From Desulfosalsimonas propionicica (GTDB lineage Bacteria; Desulfobacterota; Desulfobacteria; Desulfobacterales; Desulfosalsimonadaceae), in the NCBI RefSeq assembly GCF_013761005.1, contig NZ_JACDUS010000012.1, positions 52,849 through 116,848 of the forward strand: a stretch of 64,000 nucleotides of DNA, written 5' to 3'. Each line of letters begins with the position of its first letter. Position 1 is the stretch's first letter. Both the position numbers and the translations under genes were made by a program. Shown here piece by piece: positions 18,591-26,969 of this stretch. Under the pieces are notes generated by a model. It was not told where the DNA came from. It saw only the letters and a program-made list of their open reading frames with translations, and ran no database searches.

Positions 18591-18740
18591 TGGCGCCGTA
18601 AAAAGTTCAATATCTGCGTTACACGCGATTCCTCAGAATTTCACGTACGGATAAGTACGCTGCATTCTTCGGAATCGCGCAAGCCTTGATCTTGAACTTT
18701 TTACGGCGCCATCTGAACACTTACTTTTTACGAAACCATC
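18589..18740. repeat. Long hairpin repeat with 22-bp perfect terminal inverted repeats, plus a partial copy
   Basis: The arms at 18589-18610 and 18692-18713 are exact reverse complements (outer end GATGGCGCCGTAAAAAG). The inner region folds further: GCGATTCC near 18625 pairs with GGAATCGC near 18671, and CGTAC...GTACG forms the tip. The left end overlaps the last two bases of the acuI stop. A third, inverted copy of the terminal motif (18723-18740) follows directly. The same motif recurs near 25.8 kb and, degraded, near 43.6 kb, so this is a dispersed REP/MITE-like family. The remainder of the 361-bp gene-free stretch up to 18951 holds the promoter listed separately. Confidence 0.75.
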
Positions 18741-18833
18741 AGCCTTTAACACCCACTATTTACTGCGATACGGCTTTGTCCCTTTTCAATCCGTCCCGCG
18801 CAAAACAGGGTGATTGCGCGGCCGGCTTTGGGT

Positions 18834-18862
18834 TTGACAAATACCTGTTGCCCGTCTACATA
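18834..18862 (+). promoter_or_regulatory. Candidate sigma-70 promoter of the sigma-54 activator gene
   Basis: TTGACA at 18834-18839 and TACATA at 18857-18862 are separated by 17 bases, about 90 bases before the activator start codon. The -35 is consensus, the -10 matches at four of six positions. This would give constitutive expression of the activator. Confidence 0.5.
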
Positions 18863-18951
18863 AATACAGTATCCTAAAGTTTGGTTTAGGCGTATGTATC
18901 ATCTGCCGGCCGCGCCAGCGGCTGCGCTGAACTTAAAAAAGGCGGGCTCAG

Positions 18952-20310
18952 ATGAAATCAATGTCTTCGGCAAATCGTTTCCGGGACCTGATGATGGCTT
19001 TTTCCGGCTCTTATGACGGTCTGGTGCTTTGTGATGCAAACGGCGTTCTCATCAACCTCAATGAAAGCTATCGCAGAATCACCGAAGTCAGCGATCAGGA
19101 TGTGCAGGCGGCCATGGGACGGCCCATGCACCACTTGGTTGCCGATGGCATTGTCACCCCCTCTGTTACCGTTGAAGTGCTCAGGCAGAAAAAGCCGGTG
19201 ACCCTTGTCCAGCGCATCAAGACCGGAAAGCAGGTGCTGGTCACGGGCAACCCCATATTTGACGGGAGGGGCCGCATCCAGGCAGTGGTGACCAATGTGC
19301 GAAACCCGGATATTCTCCGCCTGACCCAGCAGCCGTCCGAAGCCCCGGACTCCGGGCATGATCCGTACATGAACAGCCCCCGGCTGGTTGCGGAAAGTCC
19401 GGAAATGATCCGGGTTCTGGATGTATCCCGCCGGATCGCTTCCTCGGAGCTGCCGGTATTGCTGCTCGGGGAATCCGGTACCGGCAAGGACCTGGTGGCC
19501 CGGTTTATCCACGGACACGGCCCTCGGTCCGGCGGCCCTTTTATACCGGTCAATTGCGCGGCCATCAATGAACAGCTGTTTGAAGCGGAGCTTTTCGGCT
19601 ACCAGGGCGGCGCCTTTACAGGGGCCAGCCGCCAGGGGAAGCAGGGATTGGTCAAGCTTGCCCACGGGGGCACCCTGTTTCTCGACGAGGTGGCGGAAAT
19701 GCCCATGGCCGCACAGGCCAAGCTGCTGCGGTTTCTCCAGGACATGGCCTATTACCCTGTGGGTGCAACAAGCCTGCACCAGGTGGATGTCCGGGTGATC
19801 TGCGCGACCAACCAGAATCTGGCCGATACTGTTGCAAAGGGGCGCTTTCGGGAGGATCTTTATTACCGCATGGCCGGTATGCCGATTTTTGTTCCGTCTT
19901 TAAGGGACAGAAAAGAGGATGTTTCCCCCCTTGCCCGGCATTTTCTAACCAATGCCGCAGCCGGGGGCGCAAGCGGCAAGGCGCTTTCCCGGGCCGCACA
20001 AAGAGCCCTTGAGGCCTTTTCCTGGCCAGGAAACGTGCGGCAGCTGGAAAATACCATGCAGCGGCTGCATGCCATTGTTCAAAACCACGAAATCACAGCG
20101 GATGACATCTGCCGGTGGATTGACGGATCCGGTTTTCCGGAGTCAGCAGCGGGTTTTGCAAATTCATCTTATCAGCAGGTCAAAACCCGGTGGGATCGCG
20201 ACACGCTCAAGCAGGCCCTGGAGACCCACGGGGGTATTCGCGCTGCTGCCCGGGCCCTGAAAGTGGCGCCTTCAACCGTGCTTCGCAAAAAAAGGAAATA
20301 CGGTCTTTAA
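18952..20310 (+). CDS. PAS-domain sigma-54-dependent transcriptional activator
   Basis: A 452-residue bacterial enhancer-binding protein. An N-terminal PAS sensor domain (about residues 10-120; SYDGLVLCDANGVLINLNESY) is followed by the AAA+ domain with Walker A GESGTGKD near 172, the sigma-54-contacting GAFTGA loop, Walker B GTLFLDEVAEM and the RxDLYYR sensor region, and a Fis-type helix-turn-helix at the extreme C-terminus (GIRAAARALKVAPSTVLRKK). The intact GAFTGA means it should open sigma-54 promoters. It lies just upstream of, and in the same direction as, a gene set with a near-consensus sigma-54 promoter and clustered palindromic sites, so it is the likely local activator. The PAS ligand is unknown; an acyl-CoA, lactone or hydroxy acid is a reasonable guess. 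Confidence 0.92.
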   Translation: MKSMSSANRFRDLMMAFSGSYDGLVLCDANGVLINLNESYRRITEVSDQDVQAAMGRPMHHLVADGIVTPSVTVEVLRQKKPVTLVQRIKTGKQVLVTGNPIFDGRGRIQAVVTNVRNPDILRLTQQPSEAPDSGHDPYMNSPRLVAESPEMIRVLDVSRRIASSELPVLLLGESGTGKDLVARFIHGHGPRSGGPFIPVNCAAINEQLFEAELFGYQGGAFTGASRQGKQGLVKLAHGGTLFLDEVAEMPMAAQAKLLRFLQDMAYYPVGATSLHQVDVRVICATNQNLADTVAKGRFREDLYYRMAGMPIFVPSLRDRKEDVSPLARHFLTNAAAGGASGKALSRAAQRALEAFSWPGNVRQLENTMQRLHAIVQNHEITADDICRWIDGSGFPESAAGFANSSYQQVKTRWDRDTLKQALETHGGIRAAARALKVAPSTVLRKKRKYGL

Positions 20311-20316
20311 TCTGCC

Positions 20317-20410
20317 GCCAAAAAGCAACACTGGTTGTTGCTTTTTGGCAACAGGCGTAGCGCCCTGTATTTACCCGCCATTGCTTGTCTCTGTTGCCCG
20401 TGCTGTTGTT
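20317..20410. promoter_or_regulatory. Candidate enhancer (UAS) cluster of GCAACA/TGTTGC half-sites
   Basis: A perfect 14-bp inverted repeat (arms 20317-20330 and 20336-20349, five-base centre CTGGT) contains GCAACA and TGTTGC; GCAACA recurs at 20348-20353 and TGTTGC at 20392-20397, with a further CTGTTG just after. The block lies about 75-160 bases before the sigma-54 promoter, the usual enhancer distance. The first repeat could instead terminate the activator transcript, but there is no T-run outside the stem. Confidence 0.6.
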
Positions 20411-20473
20411 TTGTCCCGGCTTCTGCCCCCCTGAACTTTCTGAATGAGCCCTTTTTTTGGGCTTCTCCTTGAT

Positions 20474-20489
20474 CGGCACAGCTTTTGCT
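20474..20489 (+). promoter_or_regulatory. Sigma-54 (-24/-12) promoter
   Basis: CGGCACAGCTTTTGCT matches the -24/-12 consensus TGGCACRNNNNTTGCW at every defined position except the first. The GG and GC elements are exactly 12 bases apart. It lies about 75 bases before the TTG start of the acyl-CoA ligase and downstream of the enhancer-like repeats. Confidence 0.8.
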
Positions 20490-20562
20490 AACCAATGAAG
20501 AAACAGTGTTTGCAAATGCGTCAATTTGTCGAATATCAAATTTTATAACAAGGAGGAAAATC

Positions 20563-22233
20563 TTGAACAGGCTACATGAACCGTTCTGGCCAAACCGGCT
20601 GCCCAAAACCCTGGCTTATCCCGAAGTGCCCCTTTTTCGCCTGATTGAAACAGCAGCGGAGTTTTACCCGGAAAAAGCCGCTGTCAATTATTACGGCCAG
20701 CCTTTGAGTTATCGCCGCATGGTCGGTGAAATCAAGAGCCTGGCCGGTGCCCTGTCAGCAGGCGGCATTCAGAAAGGCGAGCGGGTTGCGGTTTACATGC
20801 AGAACACGCCCCACTATATTATTTCTTTTTATGCGGTTATGCGGGCCAATGCCGTGGTGGTGCCGGTCAATCCCATGAACAATGAAAAGGAACTGGCCTT
20901 TATCCTCAAAGATGCCGGCGCATCGGCCCTTATCACCACCACTGACCTGCTGCCCGCTGCAGAGGCCGTTGGGCAAAGCACGGGGCTGAAGTTCATTATT
21001 GCCGGCCGATATTCCGATTACCTGCCGGAAAACCCGGCGCTGCCCGTGCCCGATCCCATGCCCAAGACCCCGGCCTGCCCGGAATCCTGCCTGGAATGGA
21101 ACGCCCTGATAGCAAAGCAGAGTCCGGCGCCGGATGTGACCGTCGGACCGGATGACATGTGCCTGCTGCCCTATACATCCGGCTCCACAGGCAAGCCCAA
21201 GGGCTGCATTCATACCCACCGCACGGTCATGGCCAACCTGGTCAGCGCCTATTACTGGCTGACCAATACGGCATCCAGCGTACATTTGTCGGTTCTGCCG
21301 TTTTTTCATGTGACCGGCCTGATCCACAGCATGCTGGCCCCGCTTTTTGCCGGTGCCACCCTGGTGCTGCTGACCCGCTGGGACCGGGGCGCCGCCCTGA
21401 ATGCCATTGAAAAATATCAGGTGACCCATTGGGTCAACATCTCCACCATGGTAGTGGACTTGCTGTCCGCCCCGGATGTTTCCGGCCGGGACCTGAGTTC
21501 CCTGGTGGTGGTCGGCGGGGGCGGGGCGCCCTTGCCGGAAGCCATCGGCAGCCGCTTAAACGAACTCACAGGACTTTCCTACGTGGAAGGCTACGGCCTG
21601 ACCGAAACCATTTCCCAGACCCATTTCAACCCCCCGGACCGGCCCAAGATGCAGTGCATCGGGATTCCGGATTTCGGGGTGGATGCCCGTATTATTGATG
21701 TGGAAACCCAGGAGGAACTGGCCGTGAACAACTCCGGAGAACTGGTCATCAACGGCCCTGAAGTGTTCCAGGGCTATTGGAACCGCCCGGAAGACAGTAA
21801 AGATGCGTTTATTGAAACAGACGGCAAGCAGTTTTTCCGAACCGGCGATATCTGCACCATGGATGAAGAAGGTTATTTTTTCATCGTGGACCGCACCAAG
21901 CGGATGATCAATGCGGCCGGCTTCAAGGTGTGGCCGGCAGAGGTGGAAAACAGCCTTTACGCCCATCCGGCAGTGCTTGAAGCCTGCGTGGTGGGGGTCC
22001 CTGACCCTGTCCGTGTCGAGGAGGTCCGCGCTTATATCGTGCCCAAGGCGGATTACCGGGACAGCATCTCGGAAAAAGACATCATCGATTGGTCAAAAAA
22101 ACAGATGGCCGCTTATAAATATCCCAGGCAGATTCTTTTTGTGGACTCCCTGCCAAAAGGGGCCACCGGCAAAACCCTTTGGCGCAAAGTCCAGGAAGAG
22201 GCACGCGCTGAAATGGAAAAGGGAGGCAAATAA
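20563..22233 (+). CDS. Acyl-CoA ligase, proposed 4-hydroxybutyrate:CoA ligase
   Basis: A 556-residue AMP-forming ligase with canonical motifs: YTSGSTGKPKG (A3), PFFHVTGLIHSM, GYGLTETI (A5), RTGDICTMDEEGYFFIVDRTKRMI (A7-A8) and the catalytic Lys in KGATGKTLWRK. I chose the TTG at eight bases after a perfect AGGAGG; longer in-frame starts overlap the sigma-54 promoter and are rejected. It is the first gene of a three-gene unit: a lactonase-like hydrolase begins one base after its stop and a 4-hydroxybutyryl-CoA dehydratase follows. The context suggests that it converts 4-hydroxybutyrate to its CoA ester. That substrate is inferred from the neighbours; the protein itself only shows the general ligase fold. 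Confidence 0.85.
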   Translation: MNRLHEPFWPNRLPKTLAYPEVPLFRLIETAAEFYPEKAAVNYYGQPLSYRRMVGEIKSLAGALSAGGIQKGERVAVYMQNTPHYIISFYAVMRANAVVVPVNPMNNEKELAFILKDAGASALITTTDLLPAAEAVGQSTGLKFIIAGRYSDYLPENPALPVPDPMPKTPACPESCLEWNALIAKQSPAPDVTVGPDDMCLLPYTSGSTGKPKGCIHTHRTVMANLVSAYYWLTNTASSVHLSVLPFFHVTGLIHSMLAPLFAGATLVLLTRWDRGAALNAIEKYQVTHWVNISTMVVDLLSAPDVSGRDLSSLVVVGGGGAPLPEAIGSRLNELTGLSYVEGYGLTETISQTHFNPPDRPKMQCIGIPDFGVDARIIDVETQEELAVNNSGELVINGPEVFQGYWNRPEDSKDAFIETDGKQFFRTGDICTMDEEGYFFIVDRTKRMINAAGFKVWPAEVENSLYAHPAVLEACVVGVPDPVRVEEVRAYIVPKADYRDSISEKDIIDWSKKQMAAYKYPRQILFVDSLPKGATGKTLWRKVQEEARAEMEKGGK

Positions 22234-22234
22234 C

Positions 22235-23032
22235 ATGGCTTTATACAAAATTCATCCCCTGAAAGTCGCAGAAATCACCGCTCCTCTGGGAGTACTGGCT
22301 ATGATGGGCGACATGCAAACCTATGTGACCGCACCGGTTTTCGTGTTTTACCTCGAGGGCGGCAGCCGGAAGATTCTGGTGGATGCAGGGGTTGCCGCAC
22401 CCGGCAGCGATGGCTTCGTTCATGGATTCCCGGTCAGCGGCGGCGGTGAAAAAGGCATCCGGCAGGCCCTTGAAACCGTGGGTACCGCACCTGAGGAAAT
22501 CGACATCCTGGTGCTCACACACCTGCATTTTGATCATTGCGCAGCCGTTCATCTGTTTGAAAACGCCCGGATCATGGTGCAGAAAAAAGAATGGGAGACA
22601 GCCTTCAACCCGGTACCCGTTGCCAGAGCCGTTTATGAGCAGCCGCTTTTTGCCGGGTTGGAAAAAATGGACCTGGTGATCGTCGATGGGGAGCGGCAAA
22701 TCGCAGAAGGTGTGTCCACGATGCTTTTGCCCGGCCACAGTCAGGGCATGCAGGGGCTTTCCATTCAAACCGCAAAGGGAAGGGCCGTGCTTGCAGGAGA
22801 CCTGGCTTACTGTAATTATAATATCAACCCGCAGCTCTCCGAATCCGCGGACCTTGCGGGCAATACATTCGCGCTTCCGCCCCGACCGGATTTGCCTTTT
22901 GCCCCGCCGGGCATTCATATTGATTTGAGTCAATGGTTTGAAAGCATGTGGAAAACCGTTTCTCAAGCCCAAAGCCGGGATCTGGTAATCCCCGGTCACG
23001 AGCCTTCCCTTGTGGGGCAGGTCTTGGGTTAG
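22235..23032 (+). CDS. Metallo-beta-lactamase-fold lactonase-like hydrolase
   Basis: A 265-residue MBL-fold enzyme of the N-acyl-homoserine/gamma-butyrolactone lactonase group. The dinuclear zinc ligands are all visible: THLHFDHC (HxHxDH), the His of LLPGHSQGM, the Asp of LAGDLAY and the final His of VIPGHEP. The spacing and the VQKKEWETAF segment after the metal motif are those of AiiA/AttM(BlcC)-type lactonases. It starts one base after the ligase stop, with GGGAGG upstream, so it is tightly coupled. Between a ligase and a 4-hydroxybutyryl-CoA dehydratase, the simplest role is opening gamma-butyrolactone to 4-hydroxybutyrate. A thioesterase or quorum-quenching role is possible. Confidence 0.82.
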   Translation: MALYKIHPLKVAEITAPLGVLAMMGDMQTYVTAPVFVFYLEGGSRKILVDAGVAAPGSDGFVHGFPVSGGGEKGIRQALETVGTAPEEIDILVLTHLHFDHCAAVHLFENARIMVQKKEWETAFNPVPVARAVYEQPLFAGLEKMDLVIVDGERQIAEGVSTMLLPGHSQGMQGLSIQTAKGRAVLAGDLAYCNYNINPQLSESADLAGNTFALPPRPDLPFAPPGIHIDLSQWFESMWKTVSQAQSRDLVIPGHEPSLVGQVLG

Positions 23033-23087
23033 CGATTGCGCCATCATTGCTTAAAACACTTTTTTTATATGAGCGAGGAAAATCAGA

Positions 23088-24554
23088 ATGAGAACCAAGC
23101 AGGAGTATATCGACGGCCTCAAAAAGATGCGGCGCAACCTGTATTTCAATGGCGGCAAAATCGACCGCGACGATGAAGTTCAGGTGAGTGCCTTAAATGT
23201 TATGGGCATGACGTTTGATGAAGCCGCCAGCCCCGAGGGAAAAGATCTTTGCACCGCCACCTCCCATCTCACCGGAGAGACCATCAACCGGTTCTGCCAC
23301 GTTCACCAGTCCCCTGCGGATCTGCATAAAAAGCAGGACATGACCCGGTATTTGTGCAAAAAGGTCGGCGGCTGCATCCAGCGCTGCATGGGCGTGGATG
23401 CCATCAACGCCATTAACGCGGTTTCCTTTGAGGCCGACAAGCTCAACAGCGGCAACACCGAGTACCATCAAAACTTTTTAAAATGGCTGGAAAATTTTCA
23501 GAAAAACGACCTGGTGGGCTGCTGCGCCCAGACCGACATGAAAGGCGAGCGTTTAAAGCGCCCGGCCGATCAGGCCGATCCGGACATGTACCTGCACGTC
23601 AAGGAGAAAACAAAGGAAGGCATTGTTGTCAAGGGCTGCAAGCTGCACATCTCCGAGGCCTCCATTGCCGATGAAATCCTTGTGGTACCCACCCGGGCCC
23701 TGGGGCCCAATGAAAAGGACTATGCCGTGGCCTTTGCCGTCCCGGCGGATCACGAGGGCCTTTACCAGGTAATTCACCCGCACAATTCCAGGCCGCGGGA
23801 AACCTACCAAAGAGGTTTTGACGGCGGATACACCGACTCCTACCTGTTGTTTGAAGACACCTTTATTCCCTGGGATCGGGTGTTTCTGTGCGGGGAAAAC
23901 GATCACGGCGGCATCTGCGCGCTTTTGTTTGCCCTGTTTCACCGTCACAGCTATTCGGGCTGCAAGCCGGCCCTGGGAGATGTTTTGCTGGGCCTGGCCG
24001 CCACGGCCGCGGAATACAACGGCATTGAGAAAACCTCCCATGTGCGGGAAATGTTTTCCGAGATCATCAAAGTCACCGAGCTGGGCTATGCAGCCGGCTA
24101 CACCGCCTCTGATTTTGGCAAACCCGAGGTCTATATCCCGGGCATGGGCCGGGCCCCCTACGGGCCGGGCAGCTACATTCCCGATTCCATCTATGCCAAC
24201 GTGGGCCGCTGCCTGACCGGGGAAGCCGTGTTTCACGAGCAGGAAATGCTGTGCAACATCGCCGGCGGATTTCCGTCCACGTTTCCGTATGAAAGCGATA
24301 TCACCAACCCGGAACTAAAGCCGATTCTGGAAAAATACCTCAAGCGCAATCCCAATATATCCGTGGACGACCAGATCAAGTTCTGGCTGTATTTCATTGA
24401 AAACACCTGCACCGGAGCAGCCGGCACCATGAACTACGGCAACTACCACGGCGGCGGATCCCCCATCATGGAGCAGATCGCCATCACCTCCCAGTATGAC
24501 ATCAAGGAACGCAAGCGCCTTGTAAAGGAACTGGCGGGAATCAAGGTAAAATAA
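23088..24554 (+). CDS. abfD: 4-hydroxybutyryl-CoA dehydratase / vinylacetyl-CoA isomerase
   Basis: A 488-residue FAD and [4Fe-4S] enzyme of the 4-hydroxyphenylacetate 3-monooxygenase fold. It dehydrates 4-hydroxybutyryl-CoA to crotonyl-CoA by a ketyl-radical mechanism and isomerises vinylacetyl-CoA. The unusual cluster ligands of the family are present: Cys96 and Cys100 (GGCIQRC) and His285 with Cys292 (FHRHSYSGC, six residues between), matching the Cys99/Cys103/His292/Cys299 set of the Clostridium enzyme. Length is as expected. It is the last gene of the sigma-54-controlled unit, 55 bases after the lactonase, and is closed by a terminator. Its product would enter butyrate-type beta-oxidation. 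Monooxygenase function is excluded by the cluster ligands. Confidence 0.93.
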   Translation: MRTKQEYIDGLKKMRRNLYFNGGKIDRDDEVQVSALNVMGMTFDEAASPEGKDLCTATSHLTGETINRFCHVHQSPADLHKKQDMTRYLCKKVGGCIQRCMGVDAINAINAVSFEADKLNSGNTEYHQNFLKWLENFQKNDLVGCCAQTDMKGERLKRPADQADPDMYLHVKEKTKEGIVVKGCKLHISEASIADEILVVPTRALGPNEKDYAVAFAVPADHEGLYQVIHPHNSRPRETYQRGFDGGYTDSYLLFEDTFIPWDRVFLCGENDHGGICALLFALFHRHSYSGCKPALGDVLLGLAATAAEYNGIEKTSHVREMFSEIIKVTELGYAAGYTASDFGKPEVYIPGMGRAPYGPGSYIPDSIYANVGRCLTGEAVFHEQEMLCNIAGGFPSTFPYESDITNPELKPILEKYLKRNPNISVDDQIKFWLYFIENTCTGAAGTMNYGNYHGGGSPIMEQIAITSQYDIKERKRLVKELAGIKVK

Positions 24555-24562
24555 ATTGCATG

Positions 24563-24596
24563 CGCAGCGCCCGGGATTTTGATTCCGGGCGCTGCG
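24563..24596 (+). terminator. Intrinsic terminator-like hairpin after abfD
   Basis: A perfect 12-bp stem (arms 24563-24574 and 24585-24596, core GCAGCGCCCGG) with a ten-base loop starts eight bases after the stop. No T-run follows directly, but a second small hairpin AAAGC...GCTTTTT lies about 15-30 bases later and may complete termination. Confidence 0.7.
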
Positions 24597-24633
24597 AAGA
24601 GGTGTAAAGCCAGGGCTTTTTGTTGATTTTGCC

Positions 24634-25575
24634 TTAAAATTTTCCGTTTATGGCCAGGTCGAATTTATTTTCCGTGTATCGCCTTTTTGCCACGTTACTG
24701 TCTTTTTGCCTGTATGTGTGACTGGCTTCCACGCTGATTTTGCGGTCCCAGAAATAGGTGAGCCTGGGGCCAAAATCCAGGTATTGATCCGTTATATCAA
24801 TGCCTTTGTAGTCATTGTTTTTGTATTGGACATTGACACCCGCCAAAAGGTTTTCCAACACTTTGTGATCCACCCGCGCCCGGGCGTCAAATACCCCCTT
24901 GCCCGGCGAGCCCGCCATGGCGGTTTCTTCAACAGAAGTTTCGGCCCTGGCCTCAAAGCAGGTCAGCGGTGTGGCCTTCCAATCAATGGACATGCCGCAG
25001 CACAATCCGCTAATGTCGTTGAGATCCTTGCGTTCCCGGTCCATGTGCCCGCCCCATAGTTCGATTGCACCATCCAGGTTCAGGGGCAAAACAGTTCCAA
25101 TGCCGACGCGCAGGGATTCAGCCCCGCCGTTTTCTTCGTGCATGCGGCGGACATTGATGCGGCCGGTTAAAAAAGATTGTCCCGGCAGCGCCATTCTCCC
25201 GTTTATGGAAATATGGCTGTTTATATTTGGCTCAGCGGATCGGGTGGTCAATATATCGCTCTTAAAGCCGATATCAACGCCCAGAAAGTGCGCAGGCCCT
25301 CGGGAACGGATGGTCATCTCCGGTGTCATGACAATTGTCAGGTCCGAGGCGTTTTTGCCGGACAGGGCGTCAATTGAGCAGTTATTACTGCAGTCCATGC
25401 CAAGTTTGATTTCGGGGACAATGGTGAGGGCGCCGGTTCGGACTTCCGGCACCTCATAGCCGGATCCCAGCCAGTAACTCAGGGACTTGTCGCTTTGCGC
25501 CGCGGCAATGCAGGGCAGGACGAGAAAAAGCAGGAACGTGAGTAAAAACCGGTGCACGCCGGAATTTTCTTTCAT
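24634..25575 (-). CDS. Outer-membrane beta-barrel protein, unknown function
   Basis: A 313-residue exported protein. The chosen start (MKENSGVHRF) leads into a signal peptide, FLLTFLLFLVLPCIAAAQS, with a likely cleavage after AAA/AQ. The mature part has alternating hydrophobic/polar strands with short turns throughout (for example FLGVDIGFKSDIL, SFLTGRINVRRMH, ISVEASHTYRQKD) and ends in a terminal Phe (INGKF), the classic C-terminal signature for BAM-assembled barrels. About 10-14 strands would fit. One CSNNC pair in the N-terminal part could form a disulfide. Family not recognised (perhaps a BBP2-like porin). It stands alone and converges with the abfD operon. Confidence 0.7.
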   Translation of the reverse strand: MKENSGVHRFLLTFLLFLVLPCIAAAQSDKSLSYWLGSGYEVPEVRTGALTIVPEIKLGMDCSNNCSIDALSGKNASDLTIVMTPEMTIRSRGPAHFLGVDIGFKSDILTTRSAEPNINSHISINGRMALPGQSFLTGRINVRRMHEENGGAESLRVGIGTVLPLNLDGAIELWGGHMDRERKDLNDISGLCCGMSIDWKATPLTCFEARAETSVEETAMAGSPGKGVFDARARVDHKVLENLLAGVNVQYKNNDYKGIDITDQYLDFGPRLTYFWDRKISVEASHTYRQKDSNVAKRRYTENKFDLAINGKF

Positions 25576-25981
25576 GACAAAACCAGTCCTTGCCTGGGGG
25601 CGCAAAGCGCGATTTGGCTTTGCGCAGTGGATTCTTAGTCACCCTTAATTGAATTCCTTTTTTTTGTCAAGATGATGGTATGATGGGTTTTCTGGTATGC
25701 TTTGGTGTACAGGCACCTGGTTTTTGTTTGCCGGCAATTGTTGACATTGGTGTGGAATCTGTTTAATTTTCTTTAAAATTCGAAAATTTGATTGTGATGA
25801 GCCTGTAAAAAGTCTTTTTTACGGTGCCATCTGAAAATCGACTTTTTACGAAGGCATCAAGTCTTAAGTAAACTAAAAAAGTTATTTTTTTATTGGTTAG
25901 CGGTTATATAAGTTTTAGGTAGTTACGGCGTCATCAATTGTTTGATCGGCTTTCGTTTGCACAGCAGCCAGGAGAAACGTT
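25576..25981. repeat. Intergenic region with a compact cluster of the dispersed hairpin repeat
   Basis: No gene is seen in this stretch. At 25801-25858 it contains three copies of the ACTTTTTACG-type repeat ends: 25801-25814 (GCCTGTAAAAAGTC), 25815-25831 in inverted sense (TTTTTTACGGTGCCATC) and 25840-25858 (ending GAAGGCATC). The first and third can pair. This is the same motif as at the ends of the 18.6 kb hairpin. The rest is AT-rich and probably carries promoters for both flanking genes. Confidence 0.6.
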
Positions 25982-26731
25982 TTGACGGAAACAAGCCCTC
26001 AGCTGTTTATCGGCACCAGCGGCTGGAACTACAAGGCATGGAAGGCGGATTTTTTCGCCGGGGTTGTACAGAAAAAATGGCTTGAGCACTACACAAAATA
26101 TTTTAACGCAGTGGAGGTCAATGCCACGTTTTACCGGCTGCTGCAGGAAAATATCATCAGCAGCTGGAAAACGCGGACCCCGGATGATTTTTTCTTTGCC
26201 ATCAAAGGCAGCCGGTACACCACGCATACCAAGCGGTTAAAAGATCCTTTGCAGGCGGTGCAGAAACAGAAAAACAACGTGTTGCCACTGCAGCACAAAA
26301 TCCCGGCAGTGCTCTGGCAGCTGCCGGCTTCGTTTTCCATGGACATAGACCGGTTAAGGGGTTTTGCCGATGCCCTGCAATCCTGGAAAGAAGTCCGCCA
26401 TGCGCTGGAATTTCGCGATTCTTCATGGTTTGTGCCGGAGGTGGCCTCGCTTTTGGAAGACCGCGGCCTGGGCGTATGCATTTCCGATGCCGCTGACTGG
26501 CCCCGCTGGGATGCGGTGAGCACGGACATGGTTTATGTGCGTCTCCACGGCCGCACCCAGACCTATCAGTCCGCCTACAGTGAGGATGAACTCGCCCAAT
26601 GGGCCCGGAAGGTGAAAGCATGGCGACATGAAGGCAGAACCGTGCATGTCTATTTTGACAACACCGACGGCCCGGCTGCACCCCAAAATGCCCTTCGCTT
26701 CAAAGAAATCCTTGATTCCGGCGCTTTGTGA
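25982..26731 (+). CDS. DUF72 family protein
   Basis: A 249-residue TIM-barrel-like protein of the DUF72 (YecE) family, whose biochemical function is not established. Family marks include the opening FIGTSGWNYKAWKADFF, FNAVEVNATFYRL, DDFFFAIKGSRYTTH, the conserved HALEFRDSSWF, the DAADWPRW segment, VYVRLHGR and the final VHVYFDNTDGPAAPQNA. The start is TTG with CAGGAGAAACG immediately upstream. Length is typical. It is monocistronic, following the repeat-containing intergenic region, and is the last gene of the GC-rich part of the window. Confidence 0.9.
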   Translation: MTETSPQLFIGTSGWNYKAWKADFFAGVVQKKWLEHYTKYFNAVEVNATFYRLLQENIISSWKTRTPDDFFFAIKGSRYTTHTKRLKDPLQAVQKQKNNVLPLQHKIPAVLWQLPASFSMDIDRLRGFADALQSWKEVRHALEFRDSSWFVPEVASLLEDRGLGVCISDAADWPRWDAVSTDMVYVRLHGRTQTYQSAYSEDELAQWARKVKAWRHEGRTVHVYFDNTDGPAAPQNALRFKEILDSGAL

Positions 26732-26969
26732 CGGGTTTGTCTTTGTTTTTCCGACCTTGTGGCTCCGGCGCGGAGTCGTTTTCAGGAGGCAGGTTTCATT
26801 ACAATATAGCCATAATGGGTAACGATTTACTCCCCCGTTATTTTCCGGAGCAGAAAAGAAAACAAGCAGCAAAAGAAATATGGCGGCATCAGGTGTCCCC
26901 TATCCTGCTTTTTTCTTTCATGGATTCTGTCACCGGATATATCCAAAGAGCCCGCTTTGTGCACTTGTA

